Below, piece by piece: positions 10,939 to 21,363 of a DNA stretch of 64,000 nucleotides. Where the stretch lies: positions 1 to 64,000 of IMG/VR virus record IMGVR_UViG_3300046808_000337; one strand, given 5' to 3'. Numbering within the stretch: the first letter of the stretch is position 1; each line of letters opens with the position of its first letter. The notes beneath the pieces were generated by a model that saw only the letters and a list, made by a program, of their open reading frames with translations, was not told where the DNA came from and ran no database searches. Made by a program: the position numbers and the translations under genes. The DNA is from a virus.

Positions 10939-11669
10939 TATCCTAAATTAAATTCTGAACTCTGTGAAAGTGCGTCAATCATTTCACTCAGTCGTGGCGC
11001 TTTTATCAAAAGGTTCGCACTCCACTGAGCTGCCTCATATTGCATCTGCAATTCTTTGTATTTAGCCTTGTCTTCGCTATTTCCTTTGTGCAAGCAATAC
11101 TCACTCATCAAGTACAAACGAAATGGCTCAGAATAAGCAACATCAATCATGGTGTTTTCGTTTACCTCCGATCCGTTTGAGAAGTATTCTATAATCAATT
11201 GACCATCAGGTATATTGTGACTGAAAATGATATTGTTACCATCTATGCGGTAGTAGTTCTCATTGCGTCCACCACCAGCGGTGTAGTTTGGGTAGTTGTA
11301 AAAGTAACCAAAATAACCCGTTGGGAAAAACCCATCCAATACTACGTCGTCATTCTGATCGCTCTCGCATTGGAAGAACTCTTCTGGGTAAGTAAGCGAG
11401 GTGTCCGGTGTTAAAGTCCAAATGCGACGACCTGACTTCAATCCTATCTTGGAAATCCTCATACAGTCTCCTGGCATCGTGAACACCCGCGCCCCCGTAT
11501 CTATCTTAGCGTATATTGTCTTTAGGCTCACATTCCCGTCGAGTGGAGCCTTCTCGCTCAAGTAATCAATAGCCACCTGAGTCATCCACGTAAGCTCACG
11601 ACCGGCTGGGTTCTTACCTAAGCGGTACAAAGCTGATGTGGCGATATATTTTATATTCTTAATGGTCAT
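10938..11669 (-). CDS. Head-tail adaptor / tail tube ring protein, 243 aa
   Basis: An N-terminal helical part (IATSALYRLGK to about residue 40) is followed by a beta domain and a C-terminal helical bundle with the pattern LYLMSEYCLHKGNSEDKAKY. That pattern resembles T7 gp11-like and crAss ring proteins. It overlaps its upstream neighbour by 4 bases and its downstream neighbour at base 10938, so translation is probably coupled. The role is inferred from fold pattern and order (neck proteins, then nozzle). Confidence 0.65.
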   Translation of the reverse strand: MTIKNIKYIATSALYRLGKNPAGRELTWMTQVAIDYLSEKAPLDGNVSLKTIYAKIDTGARVFTMPGDCMRISKIGLKSGRRIWTLTPDTSLTYPEEFFQCESDQNDDVVLDGFFPTGYFGYFYNYPNYTAGGGRNENYYRIDGNNIIFSHNIPDGQLIIEYFSNGSEVNENTMIDVAYSEPFRLYLMSEYCLHKGNSEDKAKYKELQMQYEAAQWSANLLIKAPRLSEMIDALSQSSEFNLG

Positions 11670-12265
11670 GATCTAGCCGCTGCGGTTTGTGCATCAATTG
11701 AGTCGTTGTTCAAATCGTCTTGGAACCCTTGGGTTGACAAGACCTGCATACACATTTGAAAAAGCATCATTTCTCCCTTACCCGTCTCGTCACTTGGAAT
11801 GATAAGAACATCGTCGTCATCCATCTGGTACACGTTAGGAACCATAGTAACCGTTACATTACCCTCTGGCTTTTTGTTGAAACGCAACTTATCTTTGAAA
11901 AGGATTGCAGCTGAGTTGTTTCCACCACGCAGTACGTTCAATGCGGTTGATTCCGCCTTGGTCTGTACCGAGTATGAATTAAACCCAGACGACTCGTCCT
12001 CCACACTAAAGATTGCCATCGTCCCAGCAATCGGCTGTGGACTGAGGGTCACATAATACCCATTGGCGTCAGTAGCCGGAGTAAACACGTATGGAACCGC
12101 CATGTCGCTTGCCTCATACGGATCGCGTGACACGGTGTCTGCAAGGGCTAAGTTGAGTACTCGAGAAATAATCGAACGAGGGTACAGACGGCGCAAGTCT
12201 TCAGGGGTGTCTCCCCCAGTCAATCTGTGCTGTATTAGTTCGATGGCTTGACGTTTTGTAATCAT
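11666..12265 (-). CDS. Neck / structural protein, 199 aa
   Basis: A short helical N-terminus (MITKRQAIELIQHRL) is followed by an all-beta region and an acidic segment MDDDDVLIIPSDE. The C-terminal third is helical (MMLFQMCMQVLSTQGF). It sits between two other small structural genes with 4-base overlaps on both sides, which implies coordinated production as one component of the connector or neck. No precise family is recognised. Confidence 0.65.
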   Translation of the reverse strand: MITKRQAIELIQHRLTGGDTPEDLRRLYPRSIISRVLNLALADTVSRDPYEASDMAVPYVFTPATDANGYYVTLSPQPIAGTMAIFSVEDESSGFNSYSVQTKAESTALNVLRGGNNSAAILFKDKLRFNKKPEGNVTVTMVPNVYQMDDDDVLIIPSDETGKGEMMLFQMCMQVLSTQGFQDDLNNDSIDAQTAAARS

Positions 12266-13017
12266 ACTTTACTTGGCATTTGAGTCTGAATGTTCCATTG
12301 GTTTTCGTTACCAATACCGATGTAAGTCTTAATCAAATCAGTTAGGTGGTCCACGCAGCTTTCAGGATATTCAAATTCAACGCTTGCACTTGGAGTGCCG
12401 ATTGGAGCTGTAGTTGCATTTGTGTGAGTAGACCCCGGTGGTAAATATACAGGGATTCCGTTCTCAATTTGATAATCAAATACAGGCTGAATTGGCTCTC
12501 GTATGTAAGTAAAGGTTATCCGTGGCATATACGGATAAATGAAATACTTGTCATTTCGTGTAACAAGTATTGGATCGTTTTCTTGTGGGTTGTCTACCGG
12601 GCTTGTAATCGAATTACGCATCTTGGCGTCAAACTCGTGTTGGCTTACAAACTCTACGCTTCGGTAGTTTGTTTCGTATGAACACTCCTTATTCAATATC
12701 TCAAGGAAACTTGCCGTTGCCTGATACCAAATGTCGGCAGGAATGTTTGCGTATCCGCCACGTTCTGGTCGTCCTGCTAAAACAGGAGTGAACGACATTG
12801 CTGGGTACTGAGGTGAACCTAAGGTCTTGATAAATGTCTGAAGGTCACTAGTAATCTCTCGGCTATTTTCAAAGTTGTCTACGAGCGTGTTCAAGTAACG
12901 CTGGTTTACAATCTTAATCGCACGATTGAAGTCATCGGGCGTGATGTAGCCGCCCCTCAGATCCTTTCCGGCTCTGAAGAGAAGCTCATCATATATTTGA
13001 CCGAGGTTAGTAGTCAT
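12262..13017 (-). CDS. Neck / ring structural protein, 251 aa
   Basis: The start MTTNLGQIYDELLFRAGKDL is typical of helical adaptor proteins in Bacteroidota podoviruses. The middle of the protein binds three predicted helices, followed by a beta-rich segment and a C-terminal helix with DHLTDLIKTYIGIGNE. It overlaps the next gene by 4 bases and shares base 13017 with the fibre gene. By order (portal, capsid, fibre, this gene) it is a good candidate for a portal-proximal ring protein, but the assignment is positional. Confidence 0.65.
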   Translation of the reverse strand: MTTNLGQIYDELLFRAGKDLRGGYITPDDFNRAIKIVNQRYLNTLVDNFENSREITSDLQTFIKTLGSPQYPAMSFTPVLAGRPERGGYANIPADIWYQATASFLEILNKECSYETNYRSVEFVSQHEFDAKMRNSITSPVDNPQENDPILVTRNDKYFIYPYMPRITFTYIREPIQPVFDYQIENGIPVYLPPGSTHTNATTAPIGTPSASVEFEYPESCVDHLTDLIKTYIGIGNENQWNIQTQMPSKV

Positions 13018-15386
13018 TATGGGTAGATTTCAATTTTGATTCTAGCGTTTGAAATCAAATCGGCAAGTGTACCTGTCAAATTATAATTTGATACATCTAT
13101 ACTATTAGAATATATTGCAGCGCTAAATGTAGATCCTAAAACAGGAGTTATAAAGATTGCAGCATTAGCAAATACGCTTGATGATGCTGATATTAGATAT
13201 TGACCAGTGGTTGCGTAGTCAAGAGTTATTGTAGCTCCAGTATTATTGAATATCTGTGTTAGCGAAGCAGTTGGGCCATTACCTGTTACCCTTCCTACAT
13301 AAACCAAAGGACCACTTGAACTTGTAGTCTGAACCACATTACCCGAAGCGTCAACGCCAAGCAGGTATGCTGGGGCCGGATCTTCAAAGGTTGTGCTGTT
13401 GTAGCCGTTAAGAGTAACAGACTTGTCCGCATTGACGGTGAGTCCAATATCTAATAAACCTCCTTCGGTAATTGCAATTTGAAAGTCTGAATCCTGTGCA
13501 GCGGCGTCTGTCCAACGACTTCTGATGACCGCTGTTCGGTTTACTGCTCCAGCTGTGGTTTCAGCTTGGAACTCTATTGAGCTTCCTATTCCGTTAGCTC
13601 CCGAACCGCCATCAACTGACGTTTGCAAAACTAAGTTTTGACCAACGCTTGGGAACGCTCCGTCCACTAATAAAACCAATGGATTTGTGGCGTCAACAAT
13701 CGAAAGTGAGTTTCCGTCTACGTCAATCGTAGTAGCCGCGTCAAGAGTACCTCCAAGTCGGAAGTCATCCCCAACCCTCGTCAAACCATTTATGCCGTCA
13801 AGGGCAGTCACGGTATTTTGAAGATCGGTTATATCGGCATTAAACTGAGCGTTCGCTAACAACTGAGCGGCAAACTGAGTGTTTGCTTGGCCTAGCTGAT
13901 CCTGCACGTTGTCAGACGACAGATACGGGAGGTTAGGTGTAGCCGGAACATCTAAAGCAATAGGCAATACGCCTGGAGCATAATACTCTACCCATACGGC
14001 TTCAGAAGCCGTGTTTTCAGTACAACGATATATTATTCCCGTGTCCGTATTTTGCCACAACGCACCAACCTCAACACCTTGAGTTTCGTCATCATCAACC
14101 GTAGGAGAACCCGGGCCAGCAGGGGTGAGCGAAAACAAACGAAATTGGAACGATCGAATAAGGCTTTCTATTACAGATTCTCCAGAGTTGTTTGAAACCC
14201 AGTAGTAGGTGTTTTCATCACAACAAGCACACTCGCATCCCGAAGAGTCGAGGTTCTGCTTAATTAATTCAAGTGTGGCTCTGTAGTTAGCTGTATCTCC
14301 GCAAGCCCTGTAGTTCTGAGCCTCCGCATAATACAGAAGCACATTGTCTACAAACACTTGATACTTTGAAATTCGATTGCGCTGGAGTTCAACTGCGTGA
14401 GCTGCGCGAAGATTCTCAATACAAGGAGTGAGACCGCAAAGGCTACCGGCACAGCTTACTTGAAACTCTTTAACTACAGACTTAGTGTAAAGCACAACCA
14501 AGCCGCTTGTTTGAGTTTGCTGTATCTGCTGCGTAAGCGAAACACTATAAGTTCCAGTTGCAAGTGGAGTTTCTGTTCCAGCAGGCGGGTAAGGAAGTGA
14601 GTTGGTAACTATGTTCCCAGGAAACGTAGGACTAAGTGTGGTCCAAGATGGGTAATTAATCGAACAACTTAAACTTGCAACAACTTCGTTTGAGGCAAGT
14701 GGTGTTGTGTTAGCTACACCCCAAGTTCCGCTGTCTCCATACTCGCAATCGTAAGTAAAGCTAACATCTGCGTTTACCTGTGTACATCCAGAATATGTGT
14801 ATACTCCGTTAAACTGTACGTTCTGTAAGTCAAACAGAATGATTTCGGCAACAGGAATAGTATAATCTGAAACGGTTATCTCCGCGTCTGCGTCTACCTG
14901 TTCCAACGCCTCTACTGTAACATCCTCAAAGTCTACACCCGGATCAGCTAGACGTATCACGTTTCCAACCTCCAGATATTGAGTTATCCATTGGTTAGAG
15001 GCCACGTTAATTAAGTCAGGCGGGGTGAGTGTAATCGCAACAGGAATAGTAAACGAGTTGACTCTGAGTCTATAAATAAACGTATAAACCCCGTTTGCCA
15101 CATTTCCGTTTAGGTCTAGTGGTAGATCAAAGTAGGCGGTAGGAACCCCATCATCGACAAAATTCCAACCTTGAAGGTCGATAATGGGGCTGCTAATAGA
15201 ATTGCCATCGACGATAATATCGCCGTTAAAGGTGACCTGCCCCAATCCTTTCAGTTCGTAAATTATTGGATCGAGACCCAATCCGATGTAGTCGGTAGAG
15301 TCAACGATAACGCCTCGTGGCTGTAACGCACCGGTGCCCGGGTTGGTGTACGTTAAGTCAAACGAAAAGGATATGGTGCTAATCAT
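13017..15386 (-). CDS. Head or tail fibre protein, 789 aa
   Basis: The protein is beta-rich with many T, S, N, V and G. Its middle section has cysteine clusters (CGLTPC near residue 318 and CECACC near 390) around a helical segment, suggesting a metal-stabilised or disulphide-stabilised knot. The C-terminal part has fibre-like motifs such as AYLLGVDASGNVVQT, which recur in the 1561-residue fibre at 54016-58701. The gene lies in the capsid/neck block, so a head fibre is as likely as a tail fibre. Confidence 0.7.
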   Translation of the reverse strand: MISTISFSFDLTYTNPGTGALQPRGVIVDSTDYIGLGLDPIIYELKGLGQVTFNGDIIVDGNSISSPIIDLQGWNFVDDGVPTAYFDLPLDLNGNVANGVYTFIYRLRVNSFTIPVAITLTPPDLINVASNQWITQYLEVGNVIRLADPGVDFEDVTVEALEQVDADAEITVSDYTIPVAEIILFDLQNVQFNGVYTYSGCTQVNADVSFTYDCEYGDSGTWGVANTTPLASNEVVASLSCSINYPSWTTLSPTFPGNIVTNSLPYPPAGTETPLATGTYSVSLTQQIQQTQTSGLVVLYTKSVVKEFQVSCAGSLCGLTPCIENLRAAHAVELQRNRISKYQVFVDNVLLYYAEAQNYRACGDTANYRATLELIKQNLDSSGCECACCDENTYYWVSNNSGESVIESLIRSFQFRLFSLTPAGPGSPTVDDDETQGVEVGALWQNTDTGIIYRCTENTASEAVWVEYYAPGVLPIALDVPATPNLPYLSSDNVQDQLGQANTQFAAQLLANAQFNADITDLQNTVTALDGINGLTRVGDDFRLGGTLDAATTIDVDGNSLSIVDATNPLVLLVDGAFPSVGQNLVLQTSVDGGSGANGIGSSIEFQAETTAGAVNRTAVIRSRWTDAAAQDSDFQIAITEGGLLDIGLTVNADKSVTLNGYNSTTFEDPAPAYLLGVDASGNVVQTTSSSGPLVYVGRVTGNGPTASLTQIFNNTGATITLDYATTGQYLISASSSVFANAAIFITPVLGSTFSAAIYSNSIDVSNYNLTGTLADLISNARIKIEIYP

Positions 15387-15389
15387 CTT

Positions 15390-16319
15390 TTATATTTTTC
15401 TTAATTTGCCTAATAATTCTTCATTTACCTTGAGGTGGTCAATCAGAGCAAATGCAGCCTCGCTACCCGTCTGCGCTGATTCAAAAAATGGTGTCTTCAA
15501 CCACTTTGTTCCATCGCCTCTACGGTCGCGAATATACCACATTCCGTCTTCATTTTTGATAAAATTCTCATTCAAAAGACGGTTAACTAATTCATGGATA
15601 GACTCTCCCTCTGGAGCCTTAGACTCCTGAGGCTTAGATGAGCCGATGATCTCGAACGCATTCTTTTTGAATGTTTCGCTTCCCTTCTTGATAGCGTCAT
15701 GAAGTGCTACGCGGGTCTCCTCTTCAGTGAACAAAGGCTTCATACCCAAGCCTTCCATAGCTTTTAGGATGGTCTTGTAGTCAAGATTAAAGTAGATGAG
15801 GTCTTCAAGCTCACGTGCTGCCTTGGCTGCGTTGATCTTAGACTTAGCATCAACATCTTTTTTCTCATAAATAAACTTCTGCTTTCCAGACTTGTAAAGT
15901 GACTTGTTTCCGTCAATAACCGGACAGATGTATTGAAGGTAAAACAACAAGTCTTTTTGATGTGGCTGGACTGTAAATCCATCATTTATATTTAGGCGAG
16001 TGTTGCCATATCTGTAAACTCCACCAATGTTACTTGGTGCCGTGGTCGTGTAAAGCAGTGTGTACTCAGACTCGCCCTCCTTGTCGTAAAAATTACCCTT
16101 CGTTTTTACAGAAAAAGCTCCCGGAGACTGAACCATCAAAATTGGTTCAGCATCTGTGTTGTTAGTTGGAACCTTATAGGTCTTTATTTTGTATTGGTCT
16201 TTGATGCGCAAAACAACTGGCCTTTTTTCATTAAAGAAGTAAGGGAAGTCGTTTTTCATTTCCTGTTCTGCCCATTCCGGAACATCTACCGCTTGGTTGT
16301 TGCTTAAATCAAATAACAT
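15390..16319 (-). CDS. Structural-block protein of unknown function, 309 aa
   Basis: The 309-residue protein starts MLFDLSNNQAVDVPEW. An N-terminal beta-rich part (to about residue 120) is followed by helices with lysine-rich segments, then a possible C-terminal winged-helix-like segment around ESIHELVNRLLNE and MWYIRDRRGDG. The gene follows the major capsid gene after a strong terminator and a 69-bp spacer, so it may be expressed at a lower level than the capsid gene. A capsid-auxiliary or DNA-contacting role is possible, but I do not recognise the family. Confidence 0.65.
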   Translation of the reverse strand: MLFDLSNNQAVDVPEWAEQEMKNDFPYFFNEKRPVVLRIKDQYKIKTYKVPTNNTDAEPILMVQSPGAFSVKTKGNFYDKEGESEYTLLYTTTAPSNIGGVYRYGNTRLNINDGFTVQPHQKDLLFYLQYICPVIDGNKSLYKSGKQKFIYEKKDVDAKSKINAAKAARELEDLIYFNLDYKTILKAMEGLGMKPLFTEEETRVALHDAIKKGSETFKKNAFEIIGSSKPQESKAPEGESIHELVNRLLNENFIKNEDGMWYIRDRRGDGTKWLKTPFFESAQTGSEAAFALIDHLKVNEELLGKLRKI

Positions 16320-16340
16320 ATCGTTTTATTTTTTTGTTTG

Positions 16341-16371
16341 TTAAAAATAGGGAGGGGTTTCCCCCTCCCCA
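16341..16371 (-). terminator. Intrinsic terminator behind the major capsid gene
   Basis: On the minus strand a perfect 8-bp stem GGGAGGGG / CCCCTCCC with a GAAA tetraloop is followed by TATTTTT. It starts 18 bases after the capsid stop codon. A strong terminator directly after the most highly expressed gene is a common phage arrangement that makes capsid mRNA more abundant than downstream messages. Confidence 0.85.
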
Positions 16372-16388
16372 TTTTGAGTTTACTAAGA

Positions 16389-17849
16389 TTAGACTGTGAA
16401 CAGACCGTACTTGTTAGCGTTTACAAACTTGTAAGCTACTTCAGATACGATGTGAACACCGAGCTGCCATACATCAGTCTTGTTAGCTGCTGCACGACCA
16501 CCTGTCTGCCACATGTTCATGAATGCTCCTGGCTTGTGACATACGCGGATATACTTACCCATGTTACCCATACCATCGTCAACACCTCCATTGGTGCTCA
16601 ATGGAATGAAGAACGCGTATTGTTTCCAAGGGTTATCAGTAGCGTCAGCACCAGCACCGAACATTGTTGGGTTGTCGAAGATGCCCATACGAACAAACGC
16701 GAAGTTCTTGTTATTAAACACGAGGTTGTTGAATGAGAATGTACGACTCATCAAGTCAGCGTAAGCGCCCTCGCCCCAGAAGGTCTTCTCCAACTGAGTC
16801 TTGTTAACGGTCACGTTGTAGTTAAGCGCTGAAGCACCTGGGCCAGCAGCTTGGAAAAGCGCTTGCTCTAATTGGGCTTGCATGTAACCGCTTGTCCACA
16901 CCATATAGTTCTTTACAGAACCGTCCTGTGAGGTCAAAGCAGCTTCCATTGCGTAGAAGTCTTCAATATCAATTCCAGCACCAGCTCCACCGCCAATTGA
17001 TATCGCAGTATTGATACCACCACCGTTTGCGCCAGATTGGTTGTTTTCAATCGCGTTTACCAAACCTTGTGTGGTCTGGAAAGACGTAGGTGTAATGGTA
17101 GCGTTGTAACCTGTAGATGTAGATGGAACACCGGCAAAGAACGTGTTTACCAAGGCAACTTGGTGCTCACGCTGCAAGTAGATGATGTCACGTGAGTTAG
17201 AGTATGGAGTCTGAACCCCGTTCTCCAACTGTGAGTACCAAAGCTGGTTGTAAAGCGCCTCTGAGCTAGAGGTGGTGTCGTTACGGAAAGTCTGCAAAGG
17301 AGAGGTGTGAACCGTGTCGAATGTAAACTTAGAAGCGTAAGCACCAGTGTTTTCACCAGCTGAGTTACCTACGTAGAACATCAAACCACTAGGACCTGCT
17401 GCGCCTGTTGTGATTAATGGCGCCATGGTAACTTCAGCAGCATCATTCGGATTCTTTGCTGTGATCTGGTATAGAGCACCAGTGGCAGCATTTCTCCAGA
17501 TGTCTCCAACCGCTGGCCAAGAGTAGTCTACACCGCCAACAGTTGTAATGCTGGTACCGTCCAAAGTTACTGTATACGGACCTGGATTTGCACCAGCTGA
17601 GGTAACAGTAATTGGAGCTTCCATGCGGGTCATTTCAAACCAACGAACACGTGGGTTCTTCGCGATTTCGCGGTTACCTACTGCGTTCATGATCTGGTTC
17701 ATCGCATCGAAATACTCATCACCAAATGGAAGATATGCTACCGCATCAAAGTCTTCCATGATTGCATCCCAGTTGTTCTGGATGCCCCCGAAGTTCATTG
17801 CACCCGTACTGATAGGGGGTGCAATTGGGTCACTTACTACAAATGCCAT
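16389..17849 (-). CDS. Major capsid protein, 486 aa
   Basis: The length, the position directly after portal and scaffold genes, and the strong downstream terminator all fit a major capsid protein with the HK97-type fold. The N-terminus (SDPIAPPISTGAMNFGG) is followed by an acidic helical part (DAIMEDFDAVAYLPFGDEY), an early beta domain and long mixed segments with high A, G, N and T content. I see no protease gene or cleaved delta domain next to it. The fold is inferred; the exact family is not identified. Confidence 0.8.
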   Translation of the reverse strand: MAFVVSDPIAPPISTGAMNFGGIQNNWDAIMEDFDAVAYLPFGDEYFDAMNQIMNAVGNREIAKNPRVRWFEMTRMEAPITVTSAGANPGPYTVTLDGTSITTVGGVDYSWPAVGDIWRNAATGALYQITAKNPNDAAEVTMAPLITTGAAGPSGLMFYVGNSAGENTGAYASKFTFDTVHTSPLQTFRNDTTSSSEALYNQLWYSQLENGVQTPYSNSRDIIYLQREHQVALVNTFFAGVPSTSTGYNATITPTSFQTTQGLVNAIENNQSGANGGGINTAISIGGGAGAGIDIEDFYAMEAALTSQDGSVKNYMVWTSGYMQAQLEQALFQAAGPGASALNYNVTVNKTQLEKTFWGEGAYADLMSRTFSFNNLVFNNKNFAFVRMGIFDNPTMFGAGADATDNPWKQYAFFIPLSTNGGVDDGMGNMGKYIRVCHKPGAFMNMWQTGGRAAANKTDVWQLGVHIVSEVAYKFVNANKYGLFTV

Positions 17850-17874
17850 TTTATTAAATTTTTTTAATAGTTAA

Positions 17875-18936
17875 TTATGATTTTAGCATCTGTGACGGTA
17901 AGGCAATACCACGCTCCATGAGATCTCTTTGAGCCGGGGTAAGTCCCTTGTTGTCTACAGACGTTTTGCCTACACGGTTCGGCGTCTTAGGCTGACCATT
18001 GTAGACCTCGCGTACCACCTTTTTTTCGGTTTGAGCAGTAAGTGACTTGGCTATTTGAACACCGAGATCCCCAGACTGAACCTTATGAATGAGGATTTGA
18101 TTTGTTAACCATTCACGCACCGCTTGTTTACCTTCCTTTGTGGTGGTATCAAAGGCTTGACCTAAATAACCAGCATACTGCGACTTCAAAATCGATTCGA
18201 CCTCTTCGTTTGAAACTTGTAACGAAACTTCCGTATCGCCGAATTTGTAGGGGACCTCCTTTAGCTGCTTACCGTAGGACTCTGCCTCGGTAAGTGCTAT
18301 AGTCTGTCTTTCCGCAATCTGTTTTTGACTTTGGCTCTTTAGCTCTTTTGCAAAGGTAAAAGGATTCTTTACTGTTTCAACATCTTTTTTGGTCTTTTCA
18401 ATCATCTCAATAGCATCGATTGCATCAGACTTTAAAAGGGCTGTAGCGTAATATTCTCCGTCACCTAAGTTATACTTTTCACGAATGGCTTCCTCAATAG
18501 TTGACTGGCCAAGTCGCTTAAATTTATCTGGATTCTTTACCGCCTCAGCAAGGACTAGTGCCTTCAAGGGGTCTTCCATCAAGCTGTCGGGGTTAGAGGA
18601 CACGATCTGGTTGGCTATAGACGAGTTGATACCCTTTTTACCAAAAGCAACCATTGTGCGAGCCTCTTCGATGCCGCCAAATGGATCGTCTGCCTCCTGC
18701 AAAAGCGCTAAACCATCCTCTATCTCCTTTTGTTTATGGGTTAACTCTTCCGCCAAACCTTTGTATGACCGTAATTGCTCGAACTCATTTTTAAACGAAT
18801 CCTCGCTATCGTACCCATAAGCAGCAAACCACGGGCTATCTTGTGGGGATACCTCTTCATTAACATGTTCAGTTCCTTGGTTGGTTAATTCTTCGTTTAC
18901 CAACTCATTTTGATTGTTCAATTCGTTGTTTTCCAT
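17875..18936 (-). CDS. Scaffold-like protein, 353 aa
   Basis: The protein is acidic and mostly helical, starting with an E/N/Q-rich disordered stretch (to about residue 35). Coiled-coil regions lie near residues 50-85 and 175-225, and the C-terminus (KGLTPAQRDLMERGIALP) looks like a short binding tail. Position between portal and major capsid genes, plus this composition, is typical of capsid scaffolding proteins, which guide shell assembly and are later removed. No protease domain is visible. Confidence 0.75.
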   Translation of the reverse strand: MENNELNNQNELVNEELTNQGTEHVNEEVSPQDSPWFAAYGYDSEDSFKNEFEQLRSYKGLAEELTHKQKEIEDGLALLQEADDPFGGIEEARTMVAFGKKGINSSIANQIVSSNPDSLMEDPLKALVLAEAVKNPDKFKRLGQSTIEEAIREKYNLGDGEYYATALLKSDAIDAIEMIEKTKKDVETVKNPFTFAKELKSQSQKQIAERQTIALTEAESYGKQLKEVPYKFGDTEVSLQVSNEEVESILKSQYAGYLGQAFDTTTKEGKQAVREWLTNQILIHKVQSGDLGVQIAKSLTAQTEKKVVREVYNGQPKTPNRVGKTSVDNKGLTPAQRDLMERGIALPSQMLKS

Positions 18937-18941
18937 ATGTT

Positions 18942-21338
18942 TTATACTCTACCTGTTATTTCGTTTCCTAACTCAGCCTCAAGAGTAGCCTCAAGATTTA
19001 TTTCTTCTAACGCCTGTTGTCCCTTGAGCATTTGTACTTGGTAATCTGCATCAGCCTTCATCTTAGCCAACTGCTGTTCTTTCATGAGGTCAAGGTTAGC
19101 CTTTTCTCTGTGTGCCGCAATCTCCATTTGCATCTTTTGCATCATGGTCTGTCTCTTAGCCTCTTCCGTTACAATGGCAGATTCTTGCTGACCCTGAATA
19201 GTTTGCTGCAACATCATCTGAGAGTATTGCTGCTCTCTCTGGCGTGCCTCTGTTTCCTCTGTTGCCATGAACCACAACGCCTCGTCAACATCTCCGTTTT
19301 TCAGTAACTGAGCCACTCGCTCTACACTAGAAGGGCTCAACAAAACAGCACCATCTTTAGTAGGCATCTGTGACATTTGCATAGCGCGTTGTAAAATAGC
19401 ACTCTTTTCCTTTTCATTAGGAAGAACCTTGCATGTAATTGCGAGCTGATCCAAAGACAATCCCTCAATATCATCCAGGGCGTTAATCATTGTCTCACCA
19501 ATAATTGCTTCATAAAACTCGCGGATCTTCGGGTCGTACTCTATATCTATCCTGGCCTGATGTATAATTCTTTCACCAAGTTTTTGTTTAAATTGTCTTT
19601 CCGATTCACGTAACGGCCAGTTGGCGTGGTTACCAGCAACATAGTCGGCCTCCATAACACCAACCAAACGCTCCGCTGATTGGTCAGGACTTGCGGCCAT
19701 AGCATCCGGAATACCCATAAGGTCCTTGATCATCATTTGGATATTTGCTATCTGGGCAAGCCATTCTTGGCCTTGTGGTCCCAAACCATTGTCCATTTCT
19801 GCCAATGGCTGAGATACATACTTGCCTGTTGCCGCGTTAAACTTAGTAGCGACAATCTGAATACCGTTTTGACGGTGGATGTGCATGAGGTCGAACAGGT
19901 CGTACTCTACACCTCCAATCTTGATGTTGGCGGCTTCGCCGACATCAATTCTGTATCCTTTCGGAGCAGCAGCCCATACCGCCGCACGTAACTTCAATAC
20001 CGCAAACATCAAATCATCAAGCAATCCTTTCACGCTGCGTGTCGGAGACTGACCATTGATGCGGTGAATAACATAAGAACTCATTGGAGAAAGGCCCTTC
20101 TGCATTTGGTTAGGTTTCTTCTTCCATTCGTAAATTTTATCTTGTCCTGTACCAGAAATGATGTAAGACCCTTCGTACCAGTAGTTGCAGCTTACCTCGT
20201 CATATGTGTCGTTTGGGTTCTTCTTCTTCTCGTCTACCGGCTTGTTGTTGCGGATATAACTTCCATATCCCTGCTTGTTTACTCGCTCTACGTACTGTTT
20301 GTAGTCTGTAGATAAATATTCAAACTTTAACACGTATATCTTAAAATCCATCCAAACCCAACGGTTTGTGGTAGAGTCTTTGCGCTCAAATGCCCACTGA
20401 GGAATGGTTGATACGTTGGTTTGGTATGGAACATACGACTTTGCCATCGCCTGTATCTGTGCCTCAGTAAATCCGGCGTCAATCAGCTTGTCAAAAATAG
20501 ACTGAACAGTTTCAGCCTCTATGTGTCCAATAGCCACAGGCTCTTCCTGATTGTCTTCATTCCAAAGCATGACCATTCGGGCAGGATCTATGTACTGAAA
20601 CTTTACCTGTCCGGTAATTGGATCATTGTAAATCTTAGCGGCACGGAAGTGAAAGTCAATCGCGTCACGATTAAACTCCATACGCTGACCCGCCCAGTTA
20701 GAAGCACGAAAACCAGACTCAGCAAGTTTCTCTAAGGCAACTTCATATTTGCTCTTGAAAAAACCAAGACGGTCAGCCATCTCAAGCATTGTCTCGTCCT
20801 TAGGAACAAAAGGTAACTTAAACTCTGGCAGACCTAATTGACGCGCTAGTGGATTTGTGTAATTTGCCTTAGCGTACAAATCATATTTTTGACGCTTCTT
20901 TTTATTGATGATGTTTTTATCAAGAGAAACACAATCAAGTTTATAGTCGTTATCTGCAAGAATCGATAGAAGAACATTCGATAATTTTCTCATTGGAGAG
21001 AAAATGTCATAGCTAATGTTAGCCATTGCTTTTCTCTGAGCCTTACTTAATCCCTTAGTACTTGAATTGGCCTCATTTTGACTTATGCCTTTTGTGCCAA
21101 TAGGAGACCCGTTTGTAAACCAATTTTTATACCTTTCCTGAGACTGATTTCCAGCGCCATAATTTCTAACTTCCTGCATCTCAGGTAATTGCGTATAAGT
21201 AAAATATGTACCACCGGCACAAAAACGAGTGTATAAAGCGCGTCCAACACGTAATCCGTACTCTGGCTTTAACTTGTCAATCTCGGGGATGTTGTCACTT
21301 GGGAACAACATGCTGCCGAGTATCTGCGGTAATATCAT
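18942..21338 (-). CDS. Portal protein, 798 aa
   Basis: Length and place next to the large terminase fit a phage portal, the dodecameric ring through which DNA enters and leaves the capsid. The central part has typical portal-like helices and the segment VWAAAPKGYRIDVGEA. The C-terminus is a long Q/M/A/E-rich coiled coil (about residues 680-798, with MQKMQMEIAAHREK), as in portals with a barrel or crown. It ends 6 bp before the scaffold gene. Confidence 0.85.
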   Translation of the reverse strand: MILPQILGSMLFPSDNIPEIDKLKPEYGLRVGRALYTRFCAGGTYFTYTQLPEMQEVRNYGAGNQSQERYKNWFTNGSPIGTKGISQNEANSSTKGLSKAQRKAMANISYDIFSPMRKLSNVLLSILADNDYKLDCVSLDKNIINKKKRQKYDLYAKANYTNPLARQLGLPEFKLPFVPKDETMLEMADRLGFFKSKYEVALEKLAESGFRASNWAGQRMEFNRDAIDFHFRAAKIYNDPITGQVKFQYIDPARMVMLWNEDNQEEPVAIGHIEAETVQSIFDKLIDAGFTEAQIQAMAKSYVPYQTNVSTIPQWAFERKDSTTNRWVWMDFKIYVLKFEYLSTDYKQYVERVNKQGYGSYIRNNKPVDEKKKNPNDTYDEVSCNYWYEGSYIISGTGQDKIYEWKKKPNQMQKGLSPMSSYVIHRINGQSPTRSVKGLLDDLMFAVLKLRAAVWAAAPKGYRIDVGEAANIKIGGVEYDLFDLMHIHRQNGIQIVATKFNAATGKYVSQPLAEMDNGLGPQGQEWLAQIANIQMMIKDLMGIPDAMAASPDQSAERLVGVMEADYVAGNHANWPLRESERQFKQKLGERIIHQARIDIEYDPKIREFYEAIIGETMINALDDIEGLSLDQLAITCKVLPNEKEKSAILQRAMQMSQMPTKDGAVLLSPSSVERVAQLLKNGDVDEALWFMATEETEARQREQQYSQMMLQQTIQGQQESAIVTEEAKRQTMMQKMQMEIAAHREKANLDLMKEQQLAKMKADADYQVQMLKGQQALEEINLEATLEAELGNEITGRV

Positions 21339-21363
21339 ATCTTGTAAATTTAGTTTACCAGCA